Below are positions 1 to 9,162 of a DNA stretch of 64,000 nt, one piece after another. The notes below the pieces were generated by a model. The model did not search any database. It saw only the letters and a list, made by a program, of their open reading frames with translations, and had not been told where the DNA came from. The stretch lies in NCBI GenBank assembly GCA_027021615.1, contig JALUTY010000017.1, forward strand, positions 1-64,000, written 5' to 3'. The first letter of the stretch is position 1; the number at the start of each line of letters is the position of its first letter. Origin of the DNA: a bacterium. GTDB taxonomy: Bacteria; Desulfobacterota; Deferrisomatia; Deferrisomatales; Deferrisomataceae. A program made the translations under genes and the position numbers.

Positions 1-193
1 GCTTCTCTTCGGTCGCATGAATCACCAGAAATCGAAGGGTGGTTGTCAATTCCTGGCAATTATCTCATACAGTATTCCCATATTTCATCAATAATATTCA
101 GCTGTTGCGATTTTTCAGGGGCGACGACCTACTTGATTCCAGAGTGTTCCAAGCATGGCCCCGCCTCTTTGGCGTCACCTCACGGTATCGGAG

Positions 194-374
194 GCGTGGG
201 GCCTGCTGGAGCGCCGGGCGCGGCTCCTTGGCTCGCCGCGCAGCGCCTCCCACGCTCGTACCGTGAGTTCGTTCGTGTCCCATCGAACGGTCATGAAACC
301 ACCGCCGGTGCCCCGTGCCTGCGCGGCGAATCTCCATGCCCGGCTCCGCGCCCGGCCGGAGGCAGGCCCCACGC
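194..374. repeat. Palindromic element PE1, copy a (181 bp)
   Basis: The ends GCGTGGGGCCTGC (194-206) and GCAGGCCCCACGC (362-374) are a perfect 13-bp inverted repeat. Further inside, CTCGCCGCGCAG and CTGCGCGGCGAA are a second inverted pair, so the element can fold into one long hairpin. Homologous copies lie at 2406-2584 and 30172-30352, and a deleted form at 47475-47587. There is no coding capacity. It resembles a MITE or a REP/ERIC-like element, but the family is unknown to me. Confidence 0.8.
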
Positions 375-467
375 TCCACCGCCGTCACCCGTCACCCGTC
401 ACGCCCCTCCCCGTTGAGAGACTTCTGGAAAACGAGCGTATTCTGTCGCCGCCCCGGGACCCAACGC

Positions 468-492
468 AAAAGGCGGGCCGCCTGGACCCGCC
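468..492 (-). terminator. Probable terminator of the 540-995 gene
   Basis: On the minus strand a GGCGGG/CCCGCC stem with a short loop is followed by TTTT, about 48 bases after the stop of the gene at 540-995. The stem is short, so confidence is moderate. Confidence 0.5.
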
Positions 493-539
493 CGCGAAGA
501 CTACACCTTCGATCGGTCTTTCTCAAGAATCAGCCGGGT

Positions 540-995
540 TCAGAGCTCGGCCTCCACCCCCGAGAGCGCCTCGGTCGCCCGGTCCACCCGCTCGGCCAGC
601 TCGGGGGGGAGGGTTTCGCGCAAGGCCCTCAGGTCGGCGCGGACCCGCCCGAGGGCGGCCCGGTTACGCGCCCGAGCCTCGTCCGCCAGGGCTGCCTCCA
701 CCCGATCCAAGCGGGCCCGCAGGCCGGATATCTGGCGCCGCATTTCAGACAGGGCCGTGCCGCCGATCCACAAGAACACCAGCATCACGGCCACCAGGAC
801 CACGGCCACGAGGAAGGTGCGATCCCGCTCGGGCCCACCCCCCGGGCCCTGGGGCCCCTGGGCCGGCCGGGTCGCGGCCTCGGACACGGCCTCGTCGTCC
901 GCCGTGGCGGCGTCGATTCCGGCGAGCGGCTCCTCCGCCCGGGCGGGGTCGGGCACCGGTGTCTCGACAGCGCCGGGTTGGGTGGGATCGGTCAT
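540..995 (-). CDS. Single-pass membrane protein of unknown function
   Basis: Encodes 151 aa. The ATG at 995 is preceded by GGAGG at good spacing; an upstream in-frame start would place that site inside the gene. The first ~55 residues are acidic and proline/alanine-rich, then a basic-flanked hydrophobic segment (about residues 61-80, VAVVLVAVMLVFLWIGG) is followed by a charged heptad-like helix (about 83-150), probably a coiled coil. This suggests an anchored oligomer with the helical part on one side of the inner membrane. No enzyme motif is seen and I do not recognise the family. It lies 68 bp downstream of the cupin regulator on the same strand and could be co-transcribed with it. Confidence 0.7.
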   Translation of the reverse strand: MTDPTQPGAVETPVPDPARAEEPLAGIDAATADDEAVSEAATRPAQGPQGPGGGPERDRTFLVAVVLVAVMLVFLWIGGTALSEMRRQISGLRARLDRVEAALADEARARNRAALGRVRADLRALRETLPPELAERVDRATEALSGVEAEL

Positions 996-1063
996 GGCTC
1001 GCCTCCGGGGTCCCAAAACGCCGCGATCCTACGGACGGGCCCCGGCGGTGTCAACCCGGAGCC

Positions 1064-1660
1064 TCACCCCTCCCCTTCCGCCCGGCCGGGGGCCCAGATC
1101 ACCGCCAGCACTCGGGCCGGCTCGCCCCCGTGGCAGGTGACCCGGTGGGGCAGGCTCGCGTCGTAGAGGATGGAGTCCCCCGGCTCCAGCACGTCGGTGT
1201 GGCCGGCCAGGTGCACCTCCATCCGGCCCTCGAGCACGAACAGGAACTCCTCACCCTCGTGCACCGACGGCTTGGGGTGGGGCACCGTGGGCGGCTCCAG
1301 GGTGATCAGAAACGGCTCCACCCGCCGATTCTTCTTGCCAAACCCCAGGGACTCGTAGGTGTACCCGTAGGACACCCCTTCCTTGGAGGCAAACCGGGAC
1401 ACCTGCCGCCGCTCCCCCCTCCGGACGATGGTGTAGGGCTCGCCCGGCCCCTCGCCCCACAGCTCGCCCAGGCGAACGCCCAGGGCCTGGGCGATCCGAC
1501 CCAGGGCACCCAGGGGCGGGCTCACCATGTGGTTCTCGATCTGGTTGAGGAGGGCAGAGGTGTACCCGGTGCGGTCCGCTAGCTCCTGCAGCGTGACGCC
1601 GGCCCCCTCCCTCACCTGCCGGATCCGCTCGCCCACGGTGGTTTCGTTGAGCTCGGCCAT
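1064..1660 (-). CDS. XRE-family HTH regulator with C-terminal cupin sensor domain
   Basis: Encodes 198 aa. Residues about 8-66 form a classic XRE helix-turn-helix (VGERIRQVREGAGVTLQELA followed by a TSALLNQIEN recognition helix). Residues about 115-185 form a cupin_2 barrel (HEGEEFLFVLEG and the LEPGDSILYDASLPHRV metal/ligand face). Such regulators sense small ligands in the cupin and bind operator DNA. The ATG at 1660 has GGAGG upstream and lies 20 bp after the stop of the 2-oxoacid oxidoreductase gamma gene, so it probably controls, or is co-transcribed with, that operon. The target and ligand are not shown by the sequence. Confidence 0.88.
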   Translation of the reverse strand: MAELNETTVGERIRQVREGAGVTLQELADRTGYTSALLNQIENHMVSPPLGALGRIAQALGVRLGELWGEGPGEPYTIVRRGERRQVSRFASKEGVSYGYTYESLGFGKKNRRVEPFLITLEPPTVPHPKPSVHEGEEFLFVLEGRMEVHLAGHTDVLEPGDSILYDASLPHRVTCHGGEPARVLAVIWAPGRAEGEG

Positions 1661-1680
1661 GTTCCCCTCCGGCTCTGCGC

Positions 1681-2232
1681 TCACGCCATCGCCCGGCCGG
1701 CGCCGGCCTCCAGGGCCTTCTGATTCAAGGGAATCAAACGGTGCACTTTCTCCGGCAGGACCTCCGGCAGCACCTCGGCCACGGCGTCCACCGGGAGCAC
1801 CCCGCTCGCGGTCACGTAGGCGCCCAGGGCCACCATGCTGGCCAGCCGCGGGTCTCCCAGCTCCGCGGCCACGTCGTTGCACGGCACCCGAACCATCCGC
1901 ACGTCCTCCCGATCCAGCACGCCGTCGGGCACGATGGAGGTGTTCACCACCACCACGCCCCCGGCCCGCACCCGGGGTCCGAACTTGACCAGGGACGGCT
2001 CGTTCATCGCCACCAGACCCAGGGGCCGGGCCGTGACCGGGCTTCCGATCTCCCGGTCGGAAACGGTCACCGTGCAGTTGGCCGTTCCTCCCCGCATCTC
2101 CACACCGTACGCCGGGAAGAAGGTAACCCGGTAGCCCCGCCGCAGCGCGCCTACGGCCAGGAGGTTGCCGATCATCAGGATTCCCTGTCCCCCGAACCCT
2201 GCCATGATGATGTCGTGATGCATCGCTTTCAC
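1681..2232 (-). CDS. 2-oxoacid:ferredoxin oxidoreductase gamma subunit (VorC/KorC type)
   Basis: Encodes 183 aa and matches the pyruvate/2-oxoacid oxidoreductase gamma family, with the opening HHDIIMAGFGGQGILMIGN and the conserved FFPAYGVEMRGGTANCTV segment that follows it. In these complexes the gamma subunit helps bind CoA and works with alpha and beta subunits in decarboxylating a 2-oxoacid to an acyl-CoA. The start is GTG at 2232, or ATG three codons later; AGGAG lies about 12 bases upstream of the GTG. Its partners (2629-4654) are on the same strand but separated by ~400 bp of repeats, although subunits of this enzyme are normally adjacent. Confidence 0.9.
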   Translation of the reverse strand: MKAMHHDIIMAGFGGQGILMIGNLLAVGALRRGYRVTFFPAYGVEMRGGTANCTVTVSDREIGSPVTARPLGLVAMNEPSLVKFGPRVRAGGVVVVNTSIVPDGVLDREDVRMVRVPCNDVAAELGDPRLASMVALGAYVTASGVLPVDAVAEVLPEVLPEKVHRLIPLNQKALEAGAGRAMA

Positions 2233-2362
2233 TCGTTCTGTGGCTCCTGCGGAGCGGGAGGACTCCCGCCGGGCGGGGTCCGAACCGGGTTATACCAAGT
2301 TGCGTTCAAAGCTACCGTTTCCTGAACCGACCCGACAAGGGGCCTGGTGGAGCGCCGGGCTG

Positions 2363-2628
2363 ATACCAAGTCGCGTTCAAAACTATTGCCCCCTGTCCAG
2401 AGGGGCAAGGGTCCTGTCGGAGAGCCGGGCGCGGCCCCTTCGCTCGCCGCGCAGTGCCTCCGGCGTCTGGACTGCGAAAGGGTTCGGATCCCAACGGGTT
2501 GCCATGAAGCCAGCTCCCCCGCCCCGTGCCTGCGCGGCGAATCTCAATGCCTGGCTTCGCGCCCGGCCGGAGGCAGGCCCCTTGTCGGACCCCCGAAGGG
2601 TGCCTCTTTGAACACGATTCAGTTGGTA

Positions 2629-2629
<1 letters not shown>
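2363..2629. repeat. Composite repeat bracketed by inverted ATACC motifs
   Basis: The gap 2233-2628 between the gamma and TPP-subunit genes contains no gene. A motif ATACCAAGTCGCGTTCAAA at 2363 recurs inverted at its right edge (TTTGAACACG...GGTAT, ending 2629), abutting the stop codon of the TPP-subunit gene. Another forward copy of the motif lies at 2292, and a partial PE1 left end at about 2338-2361. PE1 copy b lies inside. The same ATACC motif brackets the element at 6261-6483 and precedes the one at 36902. Confidence 0.65.
2406..2584. repeat. Palindromic element PE1, copy b (179 bp)
   Basis: The ends CAAGGGTCCTG and CAGGCCCCTTG are complementary except for one position. The interior is homologous to the copies at 194-374 and 30172-30352, including the CGCCGCGCAG/CTGCGCGGCG inner inverted pair. 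The end sequence differs from the other copies but still pairs with its own partner end. Confidence 0.75.
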
Positions 2630-3377
<748 letters not shown>

Positions 3378-3381
<4 letters not shown>

Positions 3382-4454
3382 GCCGCCTCCTCCCCGGCGG
3401 GCAGACGCCGCACGATCTCGTCGTAGATGTCGTCGGGGCTCGGCAGGTGCCCCGGCGGGTACCCGGCGAAGTGCACCGGCGCCCGGCCCTCCACGGCCAG
3501 GCGCACGTCCTCCACCATCTGGCCGGTGTTCAGCTCGACCGTAAGCAGCGGCACCCCTTGCTCGGCCACCTTCCGGACCTCCGCCTCCGGAAACGGCCAC
3601 AGGGTGATGGGCCGCACGTACCCCACCCTCCGGCCCTCGTCGTTCAGGCGGTCCACCGCGCTTTTGGCGATGCGGGCGGCGGACCCGAACGCCACCACGG
3701 CCAGCTCGCACCCCTCGGGCAGCTCGGTCTGGACCCGGGTCTCCTCTCGGCGGATCCGCTCGTATTTCTGGGCCAGCTTCCAGTTGTGCTCGGCCAGCTC
3801 GCCGTCGCCCAGGTAGAGGGACTTGATCCGCCGGCCCGGCCGGCCTGCGGCGCCGGTGAGGGCCCATTCGTCCTTGGCCGGCTCCTGGCTCTCGGGCACC
3901 CACTCCTTCAGCGGCTCCTTCATCATCCCGATCATGGCGTCCGCCAGCACCATCACCGGGGTGCGGTACGCGTCGGCCAGATCGAAGGCCAGCACGGTGA
4001 GGTCGTACATCTCCTGCACCGATGCCGGGGCCAAAACGATCACGCGGTAGTCCCCGTGCCCCCCCCCGCGGGTGGCTTGGAAGTAGTCGCCCTGGCTCGG
4101 GGCGATGCCCCCCAGGCCCGGGCCAGACCGCTGCACGTTCACGATCACCCCGGGGACCTCGCTGCCGGCCATGTAGCTGATGCCCTCCTGCTTCAGACTG
4201 ATGCCCGGGCTGGAGGAGCTGGTCATCGCCCGCTTGCCGGTGGCCCCGGCGCCCAGCAGCATGTTGACGGAGGCCACCTCGCTCTCGGCCTGCACGAACT
4301 GACCGCCGAGCCGGGGCAGCACCCCGCTCAGGTACTCGGGGATGTCGCTCTGGGGGGTGATGGGGTACCCGAAGTAGTACCGGCACCCCGCAGCCACCGC
4401 CGCCTTGGCCAGGGCCACGTTCCCCTTCTCGAAGGTCACCTTGCTCTCGCTCAT
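3378..4454 (-). CDS. vorB: 2-oxoacid:ferredoxin oxidoreductase alpha subunit (VorB/KorA type)
   Basis: Encodes 358 aa. Residues about 7-60 ([20 protein letters not shown], then [14 protein letters not shown]) are the pyrimidine-binding domain signature, followed by [21 protein letters not shown] and the glycine-rich [20 protein letters not shown], all characteristic of the subunit often called VorB in deltaproteobacteria. A transketolase C-like domain ends the protein. The order is ferredoxin subunit, alpha, TPP subunit, each overlapping the next by 4 bases. The expected role is oxidation of amino-acid-derived 2-oxoacids to acyl-CoA, in the cytoplasm. Confidence 0.92.
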
Positions 4455-4654
4455 TTCCAGACCTCGATCACCACCTCGGGGCACATCCGGGCGCAGATCG
4501 CACACCCGGTGCACGCCTCGGGGTCCCGGAGGCCCACCGGCCGATATCCCAAAGGGTTCAGGCGGTCGGTGATCTCCAGGCAGCTCTTGGGGCAGAACTC
4601 CACACAGATGCTGCAACCTTTGCAGCGGTCGTCCCGGATCACCAGCTTTGGCAT
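4451..4654 (-). CDS. 2-oxoacid:ferredoxin oxidoreductase delta (2x[4Fe-4S]) subunit
   Basis: Encodes 67 aa. Two CxxCxxCxxxCP motifs are present ([12 protein letters not shown] and [12 protein letters not shown]), the hallmark of the small dicluster ferredoxin subunit that carries electrons out of the enzyme. It is the first gene of the operon and its stop overlaps the alpha subunit start. The AT-rich region upstream (about 4735-4860) separates it from a divergent gene and probably holds the promoters. Confidence 0.93.
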   Translation of the reverse strand: MPKLVIRDDRCKGCSICVEFCPKSCLEITDRLNPLGYRPVGLRDPEACTGCAICARMCPEVVIEVWK

Positions 4655-4885
4655 ACCTCTCCTCCGTTCGATGGAGCCGCGGACCTTACCAGCGGCCCTT
4701 CCGAGGTGTCAATCGCTCCAACCACCCGCCTCACCAACATTTATCACTGTCACAATTCGTTTGATTCTCACAAAACAACAAAAACCTCCCCCACCCCCTT
4801 CACAAAACTAGAAACTGGGCTAAACTATAAGACAAACTCTGTTTTACATCATCCGAGCCCTCACGGAAGGGAAAGGAGGAGCGAG
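4655..4885. promoter_or_regulatory. AT-rich divergent promoter region
   Basis: About 120 bases (4735-4860) are strikingly AT-rich against the ~70% GC background and lie between divergent genes. TATAAG at 4826-4831 is a possible -10 box for the rightward gene, but no convincing -35 lies at the right distance. Both promoters are presumably here; exact boxes are not called. Confidence 0.5.
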
Positions 4886-5284
4886 ATGGCCATGGCAGCC
4901 AACAGGAGAGGGCCCAGGATCCGAGCCCCCATGCCGGTGTTGCTGCGGCTACGCGGCCTGGCCCCGGAGCTGGCACGGTTCGTAAGCGAGGCCGGAGAAG
5001 AGGTGGAAGCCGTGCCCTGCGGCAAGGGGGTCTGCGCCCTGGTGGGATCGCCCCCCGATCGCTTTCGGATCGTGTGGATCGACGAGAGGGGCCGTCGGTG
5101 TTTGGACGACGAGCTCCCGGCCGAGCAGCTTGATCAGGTCCGCGACCGGATCCGGGAGGCGTACTTCCACACCCCGTGGGACACCCGCTACCTGAGCGAG
5201 GCGGGAAGCCGTACGTTCCTGGTGGCGGTGTCCGACGATCTGGCCGACGCGATCCGGGACGCCTGCGGCGCGGCGATCGACTGA
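4886..5284 (+). CDS. Protein of unknown function
   Basis: Encodes 132 aa. The ATG at 4886 follows a strong GGAAAGGAGGAG site; a longer open frame upstream lies in the AT-rich promoter region and is unlikely. The protein is acidic with one CGKGVC pair of cysteines (around residues 45-50) and no signal peptide or membrane segment. I do not recognise the family. It is monocistronic, ending in a strong bidirectional terminator, and divergent from the 2-oxoacid oxidoreductase operon, which could point to shared regulation. Confidence 0.75.
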   Translation: MAMAANRRGPRIRAPMPVLLRLRGLAPELARFVSEAGEEVEAVPCGKGVCALVGSPPDRFRIVWIDERGRRCLDDELPAEQLDQVRDRIREAYFHTPWDTRYLSEAGSRTFLVAVSDDLADAIRDACGAAID

Positions 5285-5310
5285 AGCGCTGCCCTCGCGT
5301 CGAAGCGGAA

Positions 5311-5339
5311 ACGGGAGGGGTGGCGACTACCCCTCCCGT
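5311..5339. terminator. Bidirectional terminator
   Basis: A perfect 10-bp stem ACGGGAGGGG / CCCCTCCCGT with a 9-base loop lies between two convergent genes. The last codons and stop of the leftward Clp1-like gene (5327) lie inside it, so it serves both strands. No long T run follows. Confidence 0.7.
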
Positions 5340-6130
5340 CCGCTTTCGGGATCCACCTTGAGCGCCCCCAACCGAACCACGCACACCCGGCCGAGGTCCA
5401 CGGGGGTGTAAACCGCCTGCCGCTCGCCCCACCGGGTCATCACCCCCAGCCCCACACAGAACCCGCCCTCGTCCAGGAGCCCCGCCAGCCGTCCTGGCGC
5501 CACGGCCCCGGTGCCGTACACCGGCGTCTCCCGGGGCAGGAGCACCTCCCGCCCCCCGGCCAGATGTTCCCGAAACCGCTGGGCGCGGGCGGCGGCCCGC
5601 TCCTCGAAGCTGCGGCACCGCACCCCCCGACCCGGGGGGACCCGGACCACCTGGAACCGAGGGTCTCCCTCCATGGGCCCCAGGATCGGCTCCAGCTCGC
5701 CGTCCACCTCCAACCCCACCACCGTGCAAGGAGCCAGGGCCTCCGCCTTCCAGGTCTTGAGGGCCACGCCCCCCTCGGACGGCGCGACCAGCCCCGTGGT
5801 GTCCACCACCACCCGGCCACACCCCTCCTCCCGGGCACGGGCCGCCAACCGCAGCACCCCGACCACGCAGGGAAGCATGTGAGCCCGCGGGGAGGTGCTC
5901 CCCACGAACCACCGGGCTGCCACCCGGGGGTCCCGGCCCGGCCGGCATACGGCCACAGACTGGACCGTGGGGGGCCCCAGCACCCCCTGACCCACGTCCG
6001 CGTCCACCCATCCCACGGTCTCCCCCCTAGACGTCCAGTGGTCGATCCAGGTGCGCACCCAGGTGGTCTTCCCCCGGTCGGTCCGGCCCACCACCAGGAC
6101 GGTGGAGGCGTCCACGGCCCTTTCCGTCAT
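5327..6130 (-). CDS. Clp1/Grc3-family P-loop protein (polynucleotide 5'-hydroxyl kinase-like)
   Basis: Encodes 267 aa. The Walker A loop GRTDRGKTT (residues ~15-23) and the segment WVDADVGQGVLGPPTVQS (~41-58) match the Clp1/Nol9/Grc3 kinase family, which in eukaryotes and archaea phosphorylates RNA 5'-OH ends. Bacterial members are annotated Clp1-like and mostly uncharacterised. The C-terminal ~100 residues form the extra beta domain (GTGAVAPGRLAGLLDEGGFCVGLG). Here it is followed by a terminator and has no operon partner, but the RtcB-associated archease gene is 14 kb away. The RNA substrate and activity are inference. Confidence 0.82.
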   Translation of the reverse strand: MTERAVDASTVLVVGRTDRGKTTWVRTWIDHWTSRGETVGWVDADVGQGVLGPPTVQSVAVCRPGRDPRVAARWFVGSTSPRAHMLPCVVGVLRLAARAREEGCGRVVVDTTGLVAPSEGGVALKTWKAEALAPCTVVGLEVDGELEPILGPMEGDPRFQVVRVPPGRGVRCRSFEERAAARAQRFREHLAGGREVLLPRETPVYGTGAVAPGRLAGLLDEGGFCVGLGVMTRWGERQAVYTPVDLGRVCVVRLGALKVDPESGREG

Positions 6131-6133
6131 GGC

Positions 6134-6230
6134 AACTTCGGTCGTCGGTCTGGGGCCTTCGGCCCGCTAGGAGGCTGGGACGTTAGGACGCTGGGACGCT
6201 CGGAGGCTGGGAGGCTAAAAGGCCAAAAAC
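6134..6230 (+). repeat. Modular repeat MR (7-bp array, hairpin, 8-bp array)
   Basis: AACTTCGGTCGTCGGTC is followed by the hairpin GGGGCCTTCGGCCCGC and then seven degenerate units of GCTRGGAG with an 8-base period. The same three-part unit recurs in most long gaps of this window. The whole gap 6131-6607 holds this unit, a palindromic element (6284-6448) and a fragment of PE4 (6484-6562), and no gene. Confidence 0.8.
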
Positions 6231-6283
6231 CTCCTGGCTCCCACGCGTTGCAGGTCACGTATACCGCGTCGCATTCGAAGCCA

Positions 6284-6448
6284 GCGATTTGGGGGCCGCT
6301 GGCCCGGAGCGCTACGGCCGAGCCGTTCAAGCCGCTCGGCGCAGGGGAGCGCCCGCGGCGCGTGCTCTCACGCACCGCAGCGGACCGAGCCGTAGCGGCT
6401 TCGGCGAGGCCGTCTTTTCCGGCGGAGGACCGACGGCCCCCAAATCGC
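6284..6448. repeat. Palindromic element PE3, copy a (165 bp)
   Basis: The ends GCGATTTGGGGGCCG (6284-6298) and CGGCCCCCAAATCGC (6434-6448) are a perfect 15-bp inverted repeat. The core shares ACGCACCGCAGCGGACCG and ACGGCCGAGC blocks with copy b at 10467-10600. It is further bracketed by inverted ATACC motifs at 6261 and 6483. Confidence 0.75.
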
Positions 6449-6483
6449 CCCTCTATGAGCTCATCTGGGTCGCAAATTGGTAT

Positions 6484-6562
6484 CAGACGACAGTGGGCAG
6501 GGAGAAGGACTACCCCGGGTAATCGGGTGAAGCGGTTTTTCGAAACGCCTGCCCTCCGTCCG
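6484..6562 (+). repeat. Fragment of repeat PE4
   Basis: The sequence from CAGACGACAGTGGGCAGGG to CCCTCCGTCCGC aligns with parts of 37150-37240 and, on the other strand, 55500-55580. The terminal inverted repeats seen in the fuller copies are absent. Confidence 0.6.
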
Positions 6563-6607
6563 CCGTGGCCCGTCTTCTGCCCCCCCACCTCCCCGATCGA
6601 GGTGCGC

Positions 6608-7264
6608 CTATTTTGTCGCCGGGCTGACAATGCTCCCCCCCGCCGTCCCGGCGAGCTCCCGGCCCAGGACGAAGGCCTCCCGGTTGGCGTCGAACCCGGG
6701 CAGCCGCTCCCGAACGGTCTCGAGCAGGGCCTCGTCCGGCACCGGCAGTTGGCCCAGGGCCGAGGCGAGCCCCAACGCGATCACGTTCACCTGCCGAAGC
6801 GACCCGAACCGCTCCCGGGACGCGGCCTCCAATCCCACCAGGCACCCCCGGGGGGTCACCTCGGCGATCCAGTCGCGGATCCGCTCCACCGGAGGGTACT
6901 CGGCGCTCCCCAGCCGCACCGCCGTGGGCGTGCGGGGCGCGACCTCGCTGATGACCACCGTGTCCGGGTTCATGAGCGCCAGGCTCCGGGCCGCTTCCAG
7001 GGGCTCCAGGGCGATCACCATGTGGGCCCCGCCCCGGGGGATCAGGCCCGAGAACGCCTGCCTGCGGGGATTCTCCGCCTCCTCGGGCTCCAGGGTCCGG
7101 TAGCGCACGTGGGAGGTGACCCGCCCCTCCCGCTGGGCCCCGCCCCGGCGCTCGGCACCCGTGACCTCCACCCCGGCCCGGATCGCGGCCAGCTTGAGCA
7201 GGGTGCCCAGGGTGATCACCCCCTGGCCCCCGATGCCGGCGATCAGGATGTCGTAGCGCCTCAT
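6608..7264 (-). CDS. iorB: Indolepyruvate ferredoxin oxidoreductase beta subunit
   Basis: Encodes 218 aa of the 2-oxoacid oxidoreductase gamma-like family, opening MRRYDILIAGIGGQGVITLG with the GAERRGGAQREGRVTSHVR segment typical of IorB. Together with IorA it converts aryl pyruvates (indolepyruvate, phenylpyruvate, hydroxyphenylpyruvate from aromatic amino acid transamination) to aryl-acetyl-CoA and reduced ferredoxin. Its start overlaps the iorA stop (ATGA). The last codons fall in a small palindrome (TTGTCGCCGGGCTGACAA) that recurs at 20769-20791. Confidence 0.92.
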   Translation of the reverse strand: MRRYDILIAGIGGQGVITLGTLLKLAAIRAGVEVTGAERRGGAQREGRVTSHVRYRTLEPEEAENPRRQAFSGLIPRGGAHMVIALEPLEAARSLALMNPDTVVISEVAPRTPTAVRLGSAEYPPVERIRDWIAEVTPRGCLVGLEAASRERFGSLRQVNVIALGLASALGQLPVPDEALLETVRERLPGFDANREAFVLGRELAGTAGGSIVSPATK

Positions 7265-9162
7265 GCCGCCCTCCCCCGCCGCACCCGGGTCCGGGTGATG
7301 GCCGAGTTGGGACAGATCTCCTCGCACACCCCGCACCGTTGGCACAGCCCCAGATCGATGACATACACCGGCCCTTCTGCCCCCTCCTCTTCGCGAATCG
7401 CGGGGCAGGCCAGGTCCCGGTAGCATCGGTGACACCGTTGGCACCGCTCGGGGTCCAGGTCCACCCACTCCTCCTGGAGTGCCAGCGCCCCCTTCCTGCG
7501 GCGCTCGGACTGCAGGGCGCACTCGCCCTCCACCACGATCACCCGCACGCCCGAGCCGGCCAGGGCCTCCCGGAGCAGCACCTCCAGGGGCCGCACGCGG
7601 AAGGCGTCGGCCCGGCGGACCCACTCCACCCCCAGGCTCCGGACGAACCCCACCAGGTCCACCGCCTTGCGGGGCGTTCCGTTCACCAGCCGGTCGGTGG
7701 TGGGGCTCGGCTGGTGGCCGGTCATGGCCACCCACCGGTTGTCCAGGATGAGCAGCACCAGGTCGGCCCCGTTCTGGACCGCGTTGAGCAGGGTGGGCAC
7801 GCCGGAGTGGAAGAACGTGGAGTCCCCCACCAGGGCCACCACCGGGTCGTCCGAGACCTGGGCAATGGCCTGGCCGCTGCCGGCACCGCAGTTCATGCAG
7901 GTTACCCAGTCCGACACCCGGAACGGGGGCAGCACCGACAGGGTGTAGCAGCCGATGTCCCCCGCGAACACGGTGTCGGGTCCGGCCGCCCGTCGCAGGG
8001 CGAAGTTGGTGGCCCGGTGGGGGCATCCCGGGCAGAACGCCCCCTGCCGGGGGGGCATCTCGGCCCGGTGCCGCTCCAGGGCCTCGGAGCCCCGGCGCCG
8101 GTCGTGGGGCAGCCGGCCGCCCAGGGCCTCGGCCAGGGCGTCGGTCACCCGGTCCACGTCCACCTCGCCGGTGGCCGGGAACAGCTCCTTGCCCACGATG
8201 GGAACGCGCACCCCGGCGTCGTAGGCCCACCGCTTGGCTTGGAACTCCAGGAACCCCTCCAGCTCCTCCACGAACACGGCCCGGTCCAGCCCTTCGAGAA
8301 AGCGGGTCACCAGCCGGGGGTCCAGGGGGTAGCTCATACCCACCTTGAGCACCGGCACATCGTCCAGGCCGAGGATCTCCAGGGCCTCCATCGTGTAGGC
8401 GAACAGCAGGCCCGAGCACACGATCCCCACCCGGCCCCGGCCCGGGATCACCCGGTTCAAACCCAGCCGGCCGGCATCGGCCCGAAGCCGCTCCACGTTG
8501 GCCAGGCACCGGCCGTGGTTCTTCACCGCTAAGTCGAACAGGTTCAGGTACCGCTCGGGGTTGCGCTCGAACCCACCCCGGTACGTCACTCGCTCTGGCA
8601 GGGGACCCAGCCGCAGGGTGCCGATGTTGTGACACAGCTTGGACGGGGCGTTCACCACGAACGGAAGGTCGTAGGCCTCCGACAGCTCCAAGGCCTGCCG
8701 GGTCATCTCCTTGGCCTCCTGGATGTCGGCCGGCTCCAGCACGGGCAGGTGGGTGTGCAGGCTGTACCACCGGTCGTCCTGCTCGCCGGTGGAGCTGGTG
8801 GCCCCCGGATCCGAGCCCAGGACCACCACCATGCCGGCCCGCACGCCGGTGTACCCGGCAAAGTGGAACGGCTCGGCCGCCACGTTCATGCCCACGTGCT
8901 TCATGGCCACCATGGACCGCACCCCGGCCCAGGAGGCCCCCAGGGCGCCCAGGGCGGCCACGTGCTCGTTGGTACTGATCTCGGCGTACAGGCCCGGGAA
9001 CTCCTCCCGCAGGCCCTGGAGCACCGTGCCGACCTCGCTGGCCGGGGTACCAGGGTAAGTGGAGAAGTAGCCCAGGCCCGCCTCGATCCCCCCCCGGGCC
9101 AGGGCCTCGTTGCCCATGGCCAGCACGGCCCGTCCGCTCTCCGACGACGCCAGTGGGTTCAC
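7261..9162 (-). CDS. iorA: Indolepyruvate ferredoxin oxidoreductase alpha subunit
   Basis: Encodes 633 aa. The GTG start at 9162 has GGAGG at good spacing and overlaps the previous stop (GTGA). The N-terminal pyrimidine domain begins MGNEALARGGIEAGLGYFSTYPGTP (with a break, residues ~15-40); the TPP domain shows CPGCPHRATNFAL and GDIGCYTL...CMNCGAGSGQA. The C-terminal ~60 residues carry a cysteine-rich ferredoxin region (CQRCHRCYRDLAC and CQRCGVCEEICP). Length and order fit IorA. The enzyme is soluble and oxygen-sensitive in known relatives. Confidence 0.94.
   Translation of the reverse strand: MNPLASSESGRAVLAMGNEALARGGIEAGLGYFSTYPGTPASEVGTVLQGLREEFPGLYAEISTNEHVAALGALGASWAGVRSMVAMKHVGMNVAAEPFHFAGYTGVRAGMVVVLGSDPGATSSTGEQDDRWYSLHTHLPVLEPADIQEAKEMTRQALELSEAYDLPFVVNAPSKLCHNIGTLRLGPLPERVTYRGGFERNPERYLNLFDLAVKNHGRCLANVERLRADAGRLGLNRVIPGRGRVGIVCSGLLFAYTMEALEILGLDDVPVLKVGMSYPLDPRLVTRFLEGLDRAVFVEELEGFLEFQAKRWAYDAGVRVPIVGKELFPATGEVDVDRVTDALAEALGGRLPHDRRRGSEALERHRAEMPPRQGAFCPGCPHRATNFALRRAAGPDTVFAGDIGCYTLSVLPPFRVSDWVTCMNCGAGSGQAIAQVSDDPVVALVGDSTFFHSGVPTLLNAVQNGADLVLLILDNRWVAMTGHQPSPTTDRLVNGTPRKAVDLVGFVRSLGVEWVRRADAFRVRPLEVLLREALAGSGVRVIVVEGECALQSERRRKGALALQEEWVDLDPERCQRCHRCYRDLACPAIREEEGAEGPVYVIDLGLCQRCGVCEEICPNSAITRTRVRRGRAA

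Larger units (their letters stand above)
1..539. other. Gene-free left edge
   Basis: No credible coding region is visible. The first ~130 bases are AT-rich compared with the surroundings. The rest holds a palindromic PE1 repeat (194-374) and the terminator of the next gene (468-492). Open frames here have no ribosome binding site and simply cross the repeat. Confidence 0.6.

Noticed and set aside
194-374. PE1 as a structural RNA gene
   Set aside because: No promoter or terminator is attached to the copies and they appear in both simple and broken forms; a mobile or structural DNA element is a better description, though transcription cannot be excluded.
155-1582. Long plus-strand frame (475 codons) across 155-1582
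   Set aside because: It is the shadow of two minus-strand genes and crosses PE1; composition is Pro/Arg-rich antisense GC coding noise with no ribosome binding site.
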